Origin: JAVBWI01 sp036677445
GTDB lineage: Bacteria; Bacillota; Clostridia; Christensenellales; CAG-138
Reading direction: 5' to 3'
Assembly: GCA_036677445.1 (NCBI GenBank)
Contig: JAVBWI010000019.1
Span: 1 to 64,000, forward strand
DNA length: 64,000 bases
The position numbers were made by a program, and so were the translations under genes. Of this stretch, positions 17,540 through 26,049 are shown one piece after another. The notes below the pieces were generated by a model. It was given only the letters and a program-made list of their open reading frames with translations. It did not search any database and had not been told where the DNA came from. Positions within the stretch are counted from its first letter, which is position 1, and each line of letters opens with the position of its first letter.

Positions 17540-19029
17540 ATACGAGGCAGAACATCAAGGGCATGCTCATTATATTCTGCGCGCTGTTCCTGGTGCTGTG
17601 CGTGTATCTTGTGTATACCATCAACGCCTATGGCACGCGCTGGTTTTCCAGCCCCTACAACTCGCGGCTCAATACGCAGAAGAATAATGTCATCGCGGGG
17701 GATATTCTGGACCGTACAGGCAAAGTGCTCGCCACCACGGATTCGGACGGGGATCGCGTGTATATCGACGGCAGCTCCGTCCGGCGCGCCACCTCGCATG
17801 TCGTGGGAGATAATTATGGCCAGACATTCGGCGCGGAGAATTTTTACTCAAAATACCTGCTCGGTTTTGATCAGACCATATTTGAACGCGTGTCGCAGGC
17901 GATTTCAGGCAAGCAGAGTAACGGCTCGGATGTGGTGCTCACCATTGACGCGGCGCTTTGCGGTGCCGCCTACGACGCCATGGACGATTATCGCGGTGCG
18001 GTGGTGGTGATGAACTATAAAACGGGCGAACTGCTCGCCTCGGTGAGCCAGCCCACGTTTGACCCCAAATATGTGGCGGATTATTTGAGCGGGGATAAGG
18101 CTCTTGACGAAAGCGCCATGGTCAACCGCGTGACTGTAGGGCGCTATACGCCCGGCTCCGTATTCAAGATCGTGACCGCGCTCGCCGCCATCCGCTACCT
18201 GCCCGGCGTGACGGAGCGTACCTTCACCTGCGCCGGGCCGCTGGTATTTGATGCGAGGAACGGGAAATATCTCCCCAACGTGCATATCACCGCCGAAGAG
18301 GATGTCGCCAATGAAGAAAACGAAGCGGGCATGAGCGGGGAATACCTCGTGGTGCGGGATTACAATGACGAATACCACGGCGAGTTGGATCTTAAGACCG
18401 CGTTTGCCAAATCCTGCAACCATGTGTTCGCGCAGCTTGCCGTAGAGGTCGGCGCGGACCGGCTGCAGCGGGTTGCAAGGGATTTGGGCATTGGGGACGA
18501 CTTTCTCTTTGACGATATGGTAACGGCGTCCAGCAGCTATGAAAAGCCCGGGTCTGATGTGAATCTCGCCTGGTCGGGCGTAGGGCAGTATACGGATTTG
18601 ATGACGCCGCTGCAAATGTGTATGATCGTGGGCGGGATTGCGAACGACGGCATAATGATGGAACCCAAGCTGCTGATGTCCGTGCGGAACTCCATTGGCA
18701 CATCGACTTATCAGTTCAAGACCGAGAGCTACCGCAAGGCGTTTTCGTCGGCCGAGGCGGCGCAGCTTTCCGAGTTCATGATCAATACGGTGGAAAAGGG
18801 TACGGGCCGCAAGGCTGCGGTTTCCGGCTGTACGGTAGCGGGCAAGACCGGAACGGCGGAGGTTTCTTCCGGCGATGGTGCGCCCAACGCGTGGTTTGCT
18901 GGCTTTGTGGAGGATGATGAACATCCGCTTGCAATTTGCGTTGTGCTTGAAAAAGGCGGAAGTGGCGGCAGCAACGCTGCGCCGATCGCGGCAAAGGTGT
19001 TGAAAAAGGCCATTGCGCTGGGCTATTGA
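17536..19029 (+). CDS. Class B penicillin-binding protein (transpeptidase)
   Basis: A 497-residue wall cross-linking enzyme anchored by one N-terminal membrane segment (about residues 8-30). The catalytic motifs are complete: SVFK (Ser about residue 207, in TPGSVFKIVTALAAI), SCN in AKSCNHVFAQLA, and KTG in VAGKTGTAEVSSGDGAPNAWFAGF (about 436). The N-terminal pedestal is short, as in the PbpA class of Actinobacteria rather than the larger FtsI or PBP2. It is translationally coupled to the SEDS gene upstream (ATGA overlap), so the two probably form one polymerase-transpeptidase complex. A terminator lies 37 bases after the stop. Confidence 0.93.
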   Translation: MNTRQNIKGMLIIFCALFLVLCVYLVYTINAYGTRWFSSPYNSRLNTQKNNVIAGDILDRTGKVLATTDSDGDRVYIDGSSVRRATSHVVGDNYGQTFGAENFYSKYLLGFDQTIFERVSQAISGKQSNGSDVVLTIDAALCGAAYDAMDDYRGAVVVMNYKTGELLASVSQPTFDPKYVADYLSGDKALDESAMVNRVTVGRYTPGSVFKIVTALAAIRYLPGVTERTFTCAGPLVFDARNGKYLPNVHITAEEDVANEENEAGMSGEYLVVRDYNDEYHGELDLKTAFAKSCNHVFAQLAVEVGADRLQRVARDLGIGDDFLFDDMVTASSSYEKPGSDVNLAWSGVGQYTDLMTPLQMCMIVGGIANDGIMMEPKLLMSVRNSIGTSTYQFKTESYRKAFSSAEAAQLSEFMINTVEKGTGRKAAVSGCTVAGKTGTAEVSSGDGAPNAWFAGFVEDDEHPLAICVVLEKGGSGGSNAAPIAAKVLKKAIALGY

Positions 19030-19065
19030 GCGCTGAACCGGCTGCGTAAAATGATTTTCGGCTTA

Positions 19066-19099
19066 CGGGGCATGCTAAATGCATGTTCCGTTTTTATTT
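19066..19099 (+). terminator. Terminator of the FHA-SEDS-PBP unit
   Basis: A 10-bp stem with two G-U pairs (CGGGGCATGC at 19066-19075 with GCATGTTCCG at 19081-19090) is followed by TTTTTATTT. An in-frame ATG at 19079 of the next reading frame lies inside this hairpin, which argues for a later start of that gene. Confidence 0.8.
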
Positions 19100-19123
19100 G
19101 GAAAAAGAGGAAGGTGGGACCTC

Positions 19124-19741
19124 TTGCATCTGTTCTTTATCATCGTGCTCTCGTTGCTGGCGATCATTCTTCTGGCTTTATGGTGGCCGGTACGGTTGGA
19201 CGTACAGGCGCAGCTGGATATGCCAAGACGCGCGCAGGTTACCCTGTTTATTCGTTTTTTCAGCGGGCTCGTTCGACTGCGGTACAAGCTGGAGGCCAAT
19301 CTGCTGAGTGAACCGTCCCTGACACTGCTGCTGTATCAGGGAGAGGAAGCGCCGCGCGTGCTGTGGCGGCCGGGCCAAAGCCGCCCGCGCACACAGCGCA
19401 TGGGCCTGCCCTTCAGGAAGATTTGGCGGCACGTACGGCTTAAACGGCTGTGGCTCCTGGGCGAGCTGGGCATACGAGACGACGCGTTCTGGACGGTGAT
19501 ATTTACCGGCACGCTTTGCGCCGCACTGCAGAGCCTGTTGGTTGCGGCCTGCGCAGGTAAAGAACAGTCTTCTTTGGATGTACGCATACTGCCTGATTTT
19601 ACCGGAGATCGTCTGCGGCTAAATTTGGAAGGCATAGCCGATTGCCCACCGATACATATTATAAGCGCCATAATGATTTGGCATCTCAAGAACAGAAAGG
19701 GGCAAGCAACGGTATGGCACATCCTATCGAAAACATCATGA
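19124..19741 (+). CDS. DUF2953 family membrane-associated protein
   Basis: A 205-residue protein with one N-terminal membrane segment (FFIIVLSLLAIILLALWW) and the pattern LDVQAQLDMPRRAQVTLFIRFFSGLVRLRYKLEA typical of DUF2953 (YtfI of Bacillus). The start is chosen as TTG at 19124: GAGGAAGGTGGG at 19107-19118 is a strong ribosome site, and the upstream ATG at 19079 is within the terminator of the previous unit. Its end overlaps gerW by 28 bases, the same order as ytfI-ytfJ. The second half holds another hydrophobic helix (FWTVIFTGTLCAALQSLLVAA). The family is linked with sporulation by context; no activity is known to me. Confidence 0.82.
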   Translation: MHLFFIIVLSLLAIILLALWWPVRLDVQAQLDMPRRAQVTLFIRFFSGLVRLRYKLEANLLSEPSLTLLLYQGEEAPRVLWRPGQSRPRTQRMGLPFRKIWRHVRLKRLWLLGELGIRDDAFWTVIFTGTLCAALQSLLVAACAGKEQSSLDVRILPDFTGDRLRLNLEGIADCPPIHIISAIMIWHLKNRKGQATVWHILSKTS

Positions 19742-20169
19742 AGACCACAATGGAACAGCTCAAGGAGATGGTGGACGTCAACACCATCATAGGCGACCCC
19801 GTCATGACCGGCGGCGATACGGTCATTGTACCGGTATCGCGCGTCTGTATGGGGTTCCTTTCCGGCGGCGGCGAATATGGGTCCAAGGCGAAACGGGACG
19901 AAAGGGAACCGCAGGAAGAAGGCCGGCACCCGTTTGCGGGCACGTCCGTCGCGGGCATGAACCTCACGCCTATGGCATTCTTGGCTATCAACGGCGGCGT
20001 TGTCCGTGTGCTGCCCGCGCACTACGACTGCACGCTGGATCGCATCATTGAGATGGTACCCGAAACCATAAGAGAAATCGACCGTATTGTCAAGGAAGCC
20101 TGCTCCTGTAAGCAACAGCAGCAAGGGCAGACGGAGTCGACGAAAAGCGGTTCAGCAGCCGGGGAATAG
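19714..20169 (+). CDS. gerW: Sporulation protein GerW (YtfJ)
   Basis: A 151-residue protein of the GerW/YtfJ family, a forespore protein needed for proper spore germination in Bacillus. Family blocks present are HPIENIMKTTMEQLKEMVDVNTIIGDPV, TVIVPVSRVCMGFLSGGGEY, GTSVAGMNLTPMAFLAI and a C-terminal helix (DRIIEMVPETIREIDRIVKE). The acidic/basic insert SKAKRDEREPQEEGRHPF is in the usual variable loop, and the C-terminal tail is Gln/Ser-rich with a Cys pair. The ATG at 19714 follows AAAGGGG. It overlaps the DUF2953 gene and precedes dacF by 28 bases. Its presence is the best evidence here that the organism can sporulate. Confidence 0.93.
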   Translation: MAHPIENIMKTTMEQLKEMVDVNTIIGDPVMTGGDTVIVPVSRVCMGFLSGGGEYGSKAKRDEREPQEEGRHPFAGTSVAGMNLTPMAFLAINGGVVRVLPAHYDCTLDRIIEMVPETIREIDRIVKEACSCKQQQQGQTESTKSGSAAGE

Positions 20170-20197
20170 CGGTGGCTGAGCGTAGCGGGAGAAGTGC

Positions 20198-21316
20198 ATG
20201 AAGGGGAGAAGGTTGATCGCTGCGCTGGCCATGCTATGCGCCTTGTGCTTAGCTATGCCTTGTAAGGCGGTGCAGGCGGAGGTAGGCGCGGCCGGCGCGG
20301 TGTTGATGGATGTGCAAACAACACGCGTGCTGTCCGCGCAGAATGCGCATACGCGGCTGCCCATGGCCAGCACCACAAAAGTCATGACGGCGCTTGTGGC
20401 GTTGGAAAACTGCGCGCTTGACGATATCGTAACCGTGACCAAGGACGCCTACGGCATGGAAGGATCCAGCATGTACCTGAACCTTGGCGAAAAGCTGACC
20501 ATGGAGGACCTGCTCTATGGCCTTATGCTTTCTTCCGGAAACGATGCGGCGGTCGCCATCGCAGTACACGTGGGCGGCTCGGTGGAGGGCTTCGCGCAGA
20601 TGATGAACAATCGGGCGGCTGCGCTTGGCTGCACAAACACCAACTTTGTCACACCCAACGGTCTGCATAATGAAAACCACTATACCACGGCATACGATTT
20701 GGCGCTCATTGCAAGCGCCGCCATGAGAAACCCCGCATTCCGTGAGATTGTGGGCACAAAATACAGGCAGACCGCCTCGGGCGATGTCGTACGGACGCTG
20801 AAAAACAAAAACAAAATATTGTGGCAATACGAGGGCGGCAACGGCATTAAAACGGGCTTTACCAAGAATGCGGGCCGGTGCCTTGTGTTTTCGGCGGAAC
20901 GCAACGGAAGCACGGTCGTCGGCGTCGTGCTTAATTGCCCGGATATGTGGAACGCATCCACCAGCCTGCTGGATTTCGCGTTTAAAAACTATTCATGGAA
21001 GACGCTTGCCGACACGGGAGAGGTCGTACTTACCGCGCAAGTTGAAAAAGGCATGAAAAGCAGCTTGGAAATACTCGCCGAAAAGGATATACTGATTCCA
21101 TTACGCGAAGAGGAGCCGGAGGATGCCGTGGAACTGCGGGTGGATTGCCCGCAGCAAGTGGCTGCGCCGGTATTTGCGGGCCAAACAGTGGGGACGCTGG
21201 AGGCATGGTGCGACGGCAGGATGCTTGCGTCAACGAAGCTGATCGCCGCGGAAACCGTGATGCGTAAGGAATATCCGTACTATTTGTGGCAGCTCGCGCG
21301 CGGTTGGGTCGCTTAG
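20198..21316 (+). CDS. dacF: D-alanyl-D-alanine carboxypeptidase (DacF-type PBP)
   Basis: A 372-residue secreted low-molecular-weight PBP that trims the terminal D-Ala of peptidoglycan stem peptides. A signal peptide (residues 1-27, ending VQA) leads into a peptidase S11 domain with all catalytic motifs: STTK in MASTTKVMTALVALE, SGN in LSSGNDAAVAIA, and KTG in GIKTGFTKNAGRC. A PBP5-like C-terminal beta domain (about 275-350) and an amphipathic/aromatic tail (YYLWQLARGWVA) likely hold it to the membrane. It sits directly after gerW, so forespore-type control like dacF of Bacillus is plausible. A degenerate paralogue is encoded at 51437-52639. Confidence 0.94.
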   Translation: MKGRRLIAALAMLCALCLAMPCKAVQAEVGAAGAVLMDVQTTRVLSAQNAHTRLPMASTTKVMTALVALENCALDDIVTVTKDAYGMEGSSMYLNLGEKLTMEDLLYGLMLSSGNDAAVAIAVHVGGSVEGFAQMMNNRAAALGCTNTNFVTPNGLHNENHYTTAYDLALIASAAMRNPAFREIVGTKYRQTASGDVVRTLKNKNKILWQYEGGNGIKTGFTKNAGRCLVFSAERNGSTVVGVVLNCPDMWNASTSLLDFAFKNYSWKTLADTGEVVLTAQVEKGMKSSLEILAEKDILIPLREEEPEDAVELRVDCPQQVAAPVFAGQTVGTLEAWCDGRMLASTKLIAAETVMRKEYPYYLWQLARGWVA

Positions 21317-21378
21317 CCGACTGTGCGCCGGAATTTTGCTGACTGAATTCGGTACGGCGTTAAGGGGTTGGTCAAGGG

Positions 21379-22104
21379 ATGCGGCTGCAGAAATATATGG
21401 CGGAAGCGGGGGTGGCTTCCCGCAGGCAGTGCGAGGAGTATATCCGGCAGGGCCGCGTACTGGTAAACGGCGAGAAAGCGGAGATTGGCTGCGTAGTGGA
21501 CCCCGGGGAGGATGCCGTCAGCATGGACGGCGTGCCTTTGCAGAGAGCGAAGCGGCGCGTGGTGCTGCTGTTTTATAAACCGCGCGGCGTCGTTTCCACC
21601 AGTATGGATCCGCAAGGGCGCAAAACGGTGCAGGACTTTTTCAGGGAGTTTCCCGAACGGCTGTACAACGTAGGCAGGCTGGATATCAATTCCGAGGGGC
21701 TGCTCATCATGACAAACGACGGCGCGCTTGCGCAAGCCATGACGCACCCGCGCTACAAGATTCCCAAGACCTATTACGTTGTCTGCGACGGCGTGCTGAC
21801 TTCGGCGCAGGCGGCAAAGCTGCAAAACGGCGTGCAGCTTTCCGACGGCATGACCGCCCCCGCGCGCGTGGAGAACGTGCGCCCTACCAAAACCGGCCAG
21901 ACAAGCTTCCTTATCACCATACGCGAGGGGCGTAACCGGCAGGTGCGGCGCATGCTCGAGGCAGTGGAGCATAAAACCCTGCTGCTCAAACGGGAGCGCG
22001 TCGGCGTGCTGCAAATTGAAGGACTTGTGCCCGGCGCCTGGCGCCATGCTTCGGAGCAGGAACTCAAGTGGCTGGATGATTTGCTGCTGGGTAATAAGGA
22101 ATGA
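21379..22104 (+). CDS. rluB: Pseudouridine synthase, RsuA/RluB family
   Basis: A 241-residue enzyme that makes pseudouridine in rRNA (RluB type, 23S helix 93, is the usual Firmicute member). An N-terminal S4 domain (LQKYMAEAGVASRRQCEEYIRQGRVLVNG) is followed by the catalytic domain with LLFYKPRGVVST, the Asp-bearing GRLDINSEGLLIMTNDG, KTYYVVCDG and EGRNRQVRRMLEAV. The length matches RluB. AAGGG precedes the ATG. It ends the dacF group; a hairpin without a T-tail (22138-22163) follows. Confidence 0.93.
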   Translation: MRLQKYMAEAGVASRRQCEEYIRQGRVLVNGEKAEIGCVVDPGEDAVSMDGVPLQRAKRRVVLLFYKPRGVVSTSMDPQGRKTVQDFFREFPERLYNVGRLDINSEGLLIMTNDGALAQAMTHPRYKIPKTYYVVCDGVLTSAQAAKLQNGVQLSDGMTAPARVENVRPTKTGQTSFLITIREGRNRQVRRMLEAVEHKTLLLKRERVGVLQIEGLVPGAWRHASEQELKWLDDLLLGNKE

Positions 22105-22137
22105 TTATGACCTTTGCGGCAAATAAGATTGTTTGAT

Positions 22138-22163
22138 ATGGCGCAGCGATTTCGCTGCGCCAT
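22138..22163. terminator. Perfect hairpin after rluB
   Basis: An 11-bp stem ATGGCGCAGCG (22138-22148) pairs with 22153-22163 around an ATTT loop. No T-tract follows on either strand, so it is either a weak terminator or a transcript-end stabiliser. Confidence 0.45.
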
Positions 22164-22195
22164 GAATATGTATATGCGCATATAAGAAAAAAGGC

Positions 22196-22225
22196 TTGAT
22201 ATATTTATGCACTAGATGGTAGAAT
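22196..22225 (+). promoter_or_regulatory. Candidate promoter of the decarboxylase operon
   Basis: TTGATA (22196-22201), an 18-base spacer and TAGAAT (22220-22225); a second -10-like TATAAT is at 22236-22241. It is the only clear promoter in the AT-rich gap before the gamma-subunit gene. Confidence 0.45.
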
Positions 22226-22346
22226 GCAAATATATTATAATGCGGGAATGTTCGATTATTGTCGGACTCCAAGGGATTGAAACCATAAACAATATTTCAA
22301 AGTGTCACATAAGCATAATGATTTCTTTTAACAGGAGGTGAAAGTA

Positions 22347-22748
22347 ATGGACGTAACACAGATTTCCGGATGGGGAGTCATGGCGCTTGGCATGGGCGTG
22401 GTATTCATGGGATTGGTTTCGCTGGTCTTTATCACCCAGTTCATGAGCTTTTTATGCAAAGCGGCATCCATAAAAGGAAAGACCCCTGCTCCCGCTGTAA
22501 AGGGCACGGTTCCTGCAGCGGCGGCGCCTGCGCCCATCGCAAACAAGCCGCAGTTTACGGCAGCTGTCGCCACGGCCATCGCGTTACAAATGGGTACGGA
22601 GCCGAGCGGGCTTCGGATTCATTCCATAAGGCCCGTGGGCGCCGCTTCGGGCCGTGAGCAGTTCGTTGCGGCCGTGTCTGCTGCAGTGGCGGCACAAATG
22701 GGCGGCGATGTATCCGGGCTTCGAATTCATTCCATACGTCAGGTTTAG
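22347..22748 (+). CDS. Sodium-pump decarboxylase gamma-like subunit (OadG)
   Basis: A 133-residue membrane protein. One N-terminal helix (VMALGMGVVFMGLVSLVFITQFM, about residues 10-32) is followed by a Pro/Ala-rich linker. Such gamma subunits anchor the cytoplasmic carboxyltransferase to the membrane beta subunit. The ATG at 22347 follows AGGAGGTGA. The C-terminal half is an internal duplication: two copies of about 30 residues, FTAAVATAIALQMG..SGLRIHSIRPV and FVAAVSAAVAAQMG..SGLRIHSIRQV. Most OadG-type proteins have a single tail of this kind. It leads a four-gene set with the biotin carrier, beta and alpha subunits. Confidence 0.82.
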   Translation: MDVTQISGWGVMALGMGVVFMGLVSLVFITQFMSFLCKAASIKGKTPAPAVKGTVPAAAAPAPIANKPQFTAAVATAIALQMGTEPSGLRIHSIRPVGAASGREQFVAAVSAAVAAQMGGDVSGLRIHSIRQV

Positions 22749-22812
22749 TACGGCGCCACATAGGGCGGTGTTACTGTGAAAACGATCCAAGATTATTTTA
22801 GGAGGAAATACG

Positions 22813-23181
22813 ATGCGTAAATTTCTGGTGAATGTCAACGGTACTTCTTATGAGGTCATGGTCGAAGAAATTTCCGGTGCTGCCGCGCCTGCCGCGGTAC
22901 CCGCCGCTGCCCCCGCGCCCGTTGCGGCTCCTGCCGCCGCGCCTGCTCCCGTCGCCGCTTCTGCCGGGCAGGAAAGCGTAACGTCCCCCATGCCGGGCAC
23001 CATCCTGTCCGTAAGCGTGAAGGCGGGCGAATCCGTCAAAGAGGGTCAGGTATTAATGATACTCGAAGCGATGAAGATGGAGAACGAGATCATGGCGTCC
23101 AGAGCCGGCACCGTGGCAGCCGTCAACGTTACATCCGGTGCAACCGTCAACACGGGAGATGTGCTTTGCGTGATCGGCTGA
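22813..23181 (+). CDS. Biotin carboxyl carrier protein of the decarboxylase
   Basis: A 122-residue protein that carries CO2 on biotin between the alpha and beta subunits. Residues 1-20 form a small fold (RKFLVNVNGTSYEVMVEE). Then comes a flexible Ala/Pro linker (about 22-55), and the biotinyl domain follows with the biotinylation site EAMKMEN (Lys about residue 87) and the flanking SPMPGTILSVSVKAGESVKEGQ. AGGAGG precedes the ATG. The protein is separate here because the alpha subunit encoded at 24423 lacks its own biotinyl domain. Glutaconyl-CoA and methylmalonyl-CoA decarboxylases have similar carriers; the alpha subunit type decides for oxaloacetate. Confidence 0.93.
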   Translation: MRKFLVNVNGTSYEVMVEEISGAAAPAAVPAAAPAPVAAPAAAPAPVAASAGQESVTSPMPGTILSVSVKAGESVKEGQVLMILEAMKMENEIMASRAGTVAAVNVTSGATVNTGDVLCVIG

Positions 23182-23211
23182 TCGCCCCAATCTTTATAAG
23201 GAGTACCTGCA

Positions 23212-24396
23212 ATGAAAGCATTTATTGATTTTTTAGGCAGCACCGGCTTTGCCCAGATCGGCGCGGATTGGCGTGTGCTGATCATGATTGGCATTGCATG
23301 TGTGCTCCTATACTTGGCGATCGTCAAGAAATTCGAACCCCTTTTACTTCTGCCCATTGCATTCGGCATGCTGCTGACCAATTTGCCTGGAGCCGGTTTG
23401 TATCATGTGGAGTTGTTCGAGGGCGGACATGTTCACTGGGATGTTTTTGACAAAACCGCGGGTTTGATTGACTATCTCTATCTGGGCGTTAAGCTTGGCA
23501 TTTATCCTTCGCTGATATTTATGGGCGTTGGCGCGATGACGGATTTCGGTCCCTTAATCGCAAACCCCAAAAGCTTATTGCTTGGCGCTGCGGCGCAGCT
23601 GGGTATTTTTATTGCCTTCCTGGGCGCATTGGGGCTTACCGAATTGTTTCCGGAGTTGGCGTTTGGTTATAATGAGGCGGCTTCCATCGGTATTATTGGC
23701 GGCGCGGACGGCCCGACGGCCATTTATGTAACGACACAGCTTGCCCCTGATTTGCTTGGCCCCATCGCAGTGGCGGCGTATTCTTATATGGCGCTGGTAC
23801 CGGTCATACAGCCGCCTATTATGAAGGCGCTTACGACAAAAAAAGAGCGCATGATCGTCATGGAGCAGCTTCGCCCCGTATCGCATACGGAAAAGGTGCT
23901 TTTCCCCATCGTGGTGACGATATTCGTTTCGTTATTATTGCCCTCCGCCGCACCGCTGATCGGTTTCCTGATGCTGGGCAACCTGTTCCGTGAGAGCGGC
24001 GTAACGGAACGCCTTTCCAAGACGGCGCAGAACGAGCTGATCAACATTGTTACCATTTTCCTGGGCGTTTCGGTAGGCGCAACCGCTACGGCGGCATCCT
24101 TCCTAAGCCCGCGTACACTGATGATTATGGCGATGGGCGTAATCGCATTCGGATTTGGCACCGTTGGCGGCTTGCTGTTGGGCAAGCTGATGAACTTGAT
24201 TTCCAAGAAACCCATCAACCCGCTCATCGGCTCCGCCGGCGTTTCGGCCGTTCCCATGGCGGCGCGCGTGTCGCAGGTGGTCGGCCAGAAGGAAAACCCC
24301 AAGAACTTCCTGCTGATGCACGCCATGGGTCCTAATGTGGCCGGCGTCATCGGCTCTGCGATCGCAGCGGGCGTATTTCTCTCGCTGTTCAAGTGA
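23212..24396 (+). CDS. oadB: Sodium-translocating decarboxylase beta subunit
   Basis: A 394-residue integral membrane protein that decarboxylates carboxybiotin and exports sodium ions. About nine to ten hydrophobic segments are seen. Family blocks are LYLGVKLGIYPSLIFMGVGAMTDFGPLIANP, SIGIIGGADGPTAIY (with the Asp needed for sodium binding), VIQPPIMKALTTKKER and LLFLLPSAAPLIGFLMLGNL-like sequence, and a C-terminal AARVSQVVGQKENPKNFLLMHAMGPNVAGVIGSAIAAG. AAGGAG precedes the start. It pairs with the gamma, biotin carrier and alpha genes on either side, forming a complete pump. Confidence 0.95.
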   Translation: MKAFIDFLGSTGFAQIGADWRVLIMIGIACVLLYLAIVKKFEPLLLLPIAFGMLLTNLPGAGLYHVELFEGGHVHWDVFDKTAGLIDYLYLGVKLGIYPSLIFMGVGAMTDFGPLIANPKSLLLGAAAQLGIFIAFLGALGLTELFPELAFGYNEAASIGIIGGADGPTAIYVTTQLAPDLLGPIAVAAYSYMALVPVIQPPIMKALTTKKERMIVMEQLRPVSHTEKVLFPIVVTIFVSLLLPSAAPLIGFLMLGNLFRESGVTERLSKTAQNELINIVTIFLGVSVGATATAASFLSPRTLMIMAMGVIAFGFGTVGGLLLGKLMNLISKKPINPLIGSAGVSAVPMAARVSQVVGQKENPKNFLLMHAMGPNVAGVIGSAIAAGVFLSLFK

Positions 24397-24422
24397 TACC
24401 ACTGTGAAAGGAGGAAATTAGT

Positions 24423-25919
24423 TTGACGAAAAAAGTATTCATTACCGATACCATCCTGCGTGACGCACACCAGTCCCAGGCCGCGACGCGCATGCGCGTG
24501 GAAGACATGCTGCCCGCCTGCGAAATACTCGACAGCGTCGGGTACTGGTCCCTGGAGTGCTGGGGCGGCGCCACGTTCGACAGCTGCCTGCGCTTTTTGA
24601 ACGAGGACCCCTGGGAGAGGCTGCGCAAGCTGAAAAAGGCGCTGCCCAATACCAAACTGCAAATGCTTTTCCGCGGCCAGAATATTTTGGGGTACAAGCA
24701 TTATGCGGATGACGTGGTGGAGCAATTCTGCCGCAAGGCTATCGAGAACGGTATCGACGTGGTGCGTATATTCGACGCGCTCAACGATATCCGCAACCTT
24801 GAAGCCGCGATCAAATATACCAAGAAATACGGCGGCATCTGCGAGCCCGCCATCAGTTACACCATCAGCCCCGTGCATAACGAGGACTATTTTGTGAAGA
24901 TGGCCAAGGAACTCGTACAGATGGGCGCGGATACCATCTGCATCAAGGACATGGCAAACCTGCTCCTGCCCTATGCGGCGTATTCGCTGGTCAAGCGCTT
25001 GAAGGCGGAGGTGGATGTACCCATCCATCTGCATACCCACAACAGCACCGGCACCGGCGATATGACTTATCTTATGGCCGTGCAGGCGGGCGTGGATATC
25101 GTGGACTGCGCGCTGTCCCCTATGGGCAACGGCACCTCGCAGCCCGCTACCGAACCGTTGGTCGCTACCCTGCGGGATACCGAGTACGATACCGGTCTGG
25201 ATATGATGAAGCTGGTGGAGGCGGCCAAGTATTTCCGCGGCGTAGCCGAACGGCTCACCAAGGAAGGCAGCCTTGATCCGAAGGTGCTCAGCGTCGACGT
25301 CAATACGCTGCTGTATCAGGTGCCCGGCGGTATGCTGTCCAACCTGATTTCGCAGATCAAGCAGGCCAATGCCGAAGATAAATACTATACGGTGCTCGAG
25401 GAAGTTCCCCGCGTACGCGAAGACTTCGGTTACCCGCCCCTTGTTACGCCGACGAGCCAGATCGTGGGTACGCAGGCGGTGTTCAATATACTATCGGGCG
25501 CGCGCTATAAAACGTTCACCAAAGAATCCAAGGCGCTGCTGCGCGGCGAATATGGCCGCCTGCCCGGCGAAGTGAACGAGGAAGTTCGCAAAAAGGCGAT
25601 CGGCGACGAAGAGGTCATCACCTGCCGTCCCGCGGATCTGCTTACACCGGAGCTTGACAAATACCGCGAGGAAATCAAGGACTACATGGAGCAGGAGGAG
25701 GATGTGCTCAGCTACGCGCTCTTCCCGCAGGTAGCCATTAAGTTCTTTGAGGCGCGCAAGGCTGCGAAGGCCGCGCCTGCGGCAGCAGCGGTTACCGCGC
25801 AGGTTGCGCCTGCACAGGCCGCATCCGTGAGAGACTCGGCGCCTAAACAGGCTGCACCCGCCGTGCAGGCGGCGCCTGCCGGTGTTACGGTGCTCTACGT
25901 TGAGGACCTGTCTATCTGA
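24423..25919 (+). CDS. oadA: Oxaloacetate decarboxylase alpha-type carboxyltransferase subunit
   Basis: A 498-residue cytoplasmic carboxyltransferase that moves CO2 from a 2-oxo acid to biotin. The HMG-CoA-lyase-like TIM barrel opens with ITDTILRDAHQSQAATRMR and includes WGGATFDSCLRFLNEDPWERLR, MLFRGQNILGYKHY, IKDMANLLLPY (metal/Lys region) and the metal-binding HLHTHNSTGTGDMTYL. The C-terminal conserved domain extends to about residue 455 and is followed by an Ala/Pro-rich tail ending YVEDLSI, with no biotinyl domain, which is supplied by the gene at 22813. The start is TTG at 24423, after AAAGGAGGAAA. Pyruvate carboxylase subunit B is the alternative, but a beta pump gene next door favours decarboxylation. 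Confidence 0.9.
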   Translation: MTKKVFITDTILRDAHQSQAATRMRVEDMLPACEILDSVGYWSLECWGGATFDSCLRFLNEDPWERLRKLKKALPNTKLQMLFRGQNILGYKHYADDVVEQFCRKAIENGIDVVRIFDALNDIRNLEAAIKYTKKYGGICEPAISYTISPVHNEDYFVKMAKELVQMGADTICIKDMANLLLPYAAYSLVKRLKAEVDVPIHLHTHNSTGTGDMTYLMAVQAGVDIVDCALSPMGNGTSQPATEPLVATLRDTEYDTGLDMMKLVEAAKYFRGVAERLTKEGSLDPKVLSVDVNTLLYQVPGGMLSNLISQIKQANAEDKYYTVLEEVPRVREDFGYPPLVTPTSQIVGTQAVFNILSGARYKTFTKESKALLRGEYGRLPGEVNEEVRKKAIGDEEVITCRPADLLTPELDKYREEIKDYMEQEEDVLSYALFPQVAIKFFEARKAAKAAPAAAAVTAQVAPAQAASVRDSAPKQAAPAVQAAPAGVTVLYVEDLSI

Positions 25920-25935
25920 TACAGGAAGCACATTG

Positions 25936-25970
25936 CGGGCGGGGCAATAGTCCCGCCCGTAAGTTGTCTT
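25936..25970 (+). terminator. Hairpin after the decarboxylase operon
   Basis: An 8-bp GC stem (CGGGCGGG at 25936-25943 with CCCGCCCG at 25952-25959) is followed by the moderately T-rich TAAGTTGTCTT. A likely terminator of the operon. Confidence 0.6.
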
Positions 25971-26049
25971 AAAAAGTGTGGCCGTTTGTATCATAATGCG
26001 ATATAATGGGGTACATGGACGATTGGACAGGATTGGCAGGTAACAGGCA

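Noticed and set aside
19101..19126. T-box-like sequence AGGAAGGTGGGACC before the DUF2953 gene
   Set aside because: It resembles the T-box core only over a few bases. There is no specifier stem or antiterminator, and it is better read as the ribosome binding site of the TTG start at 19124.
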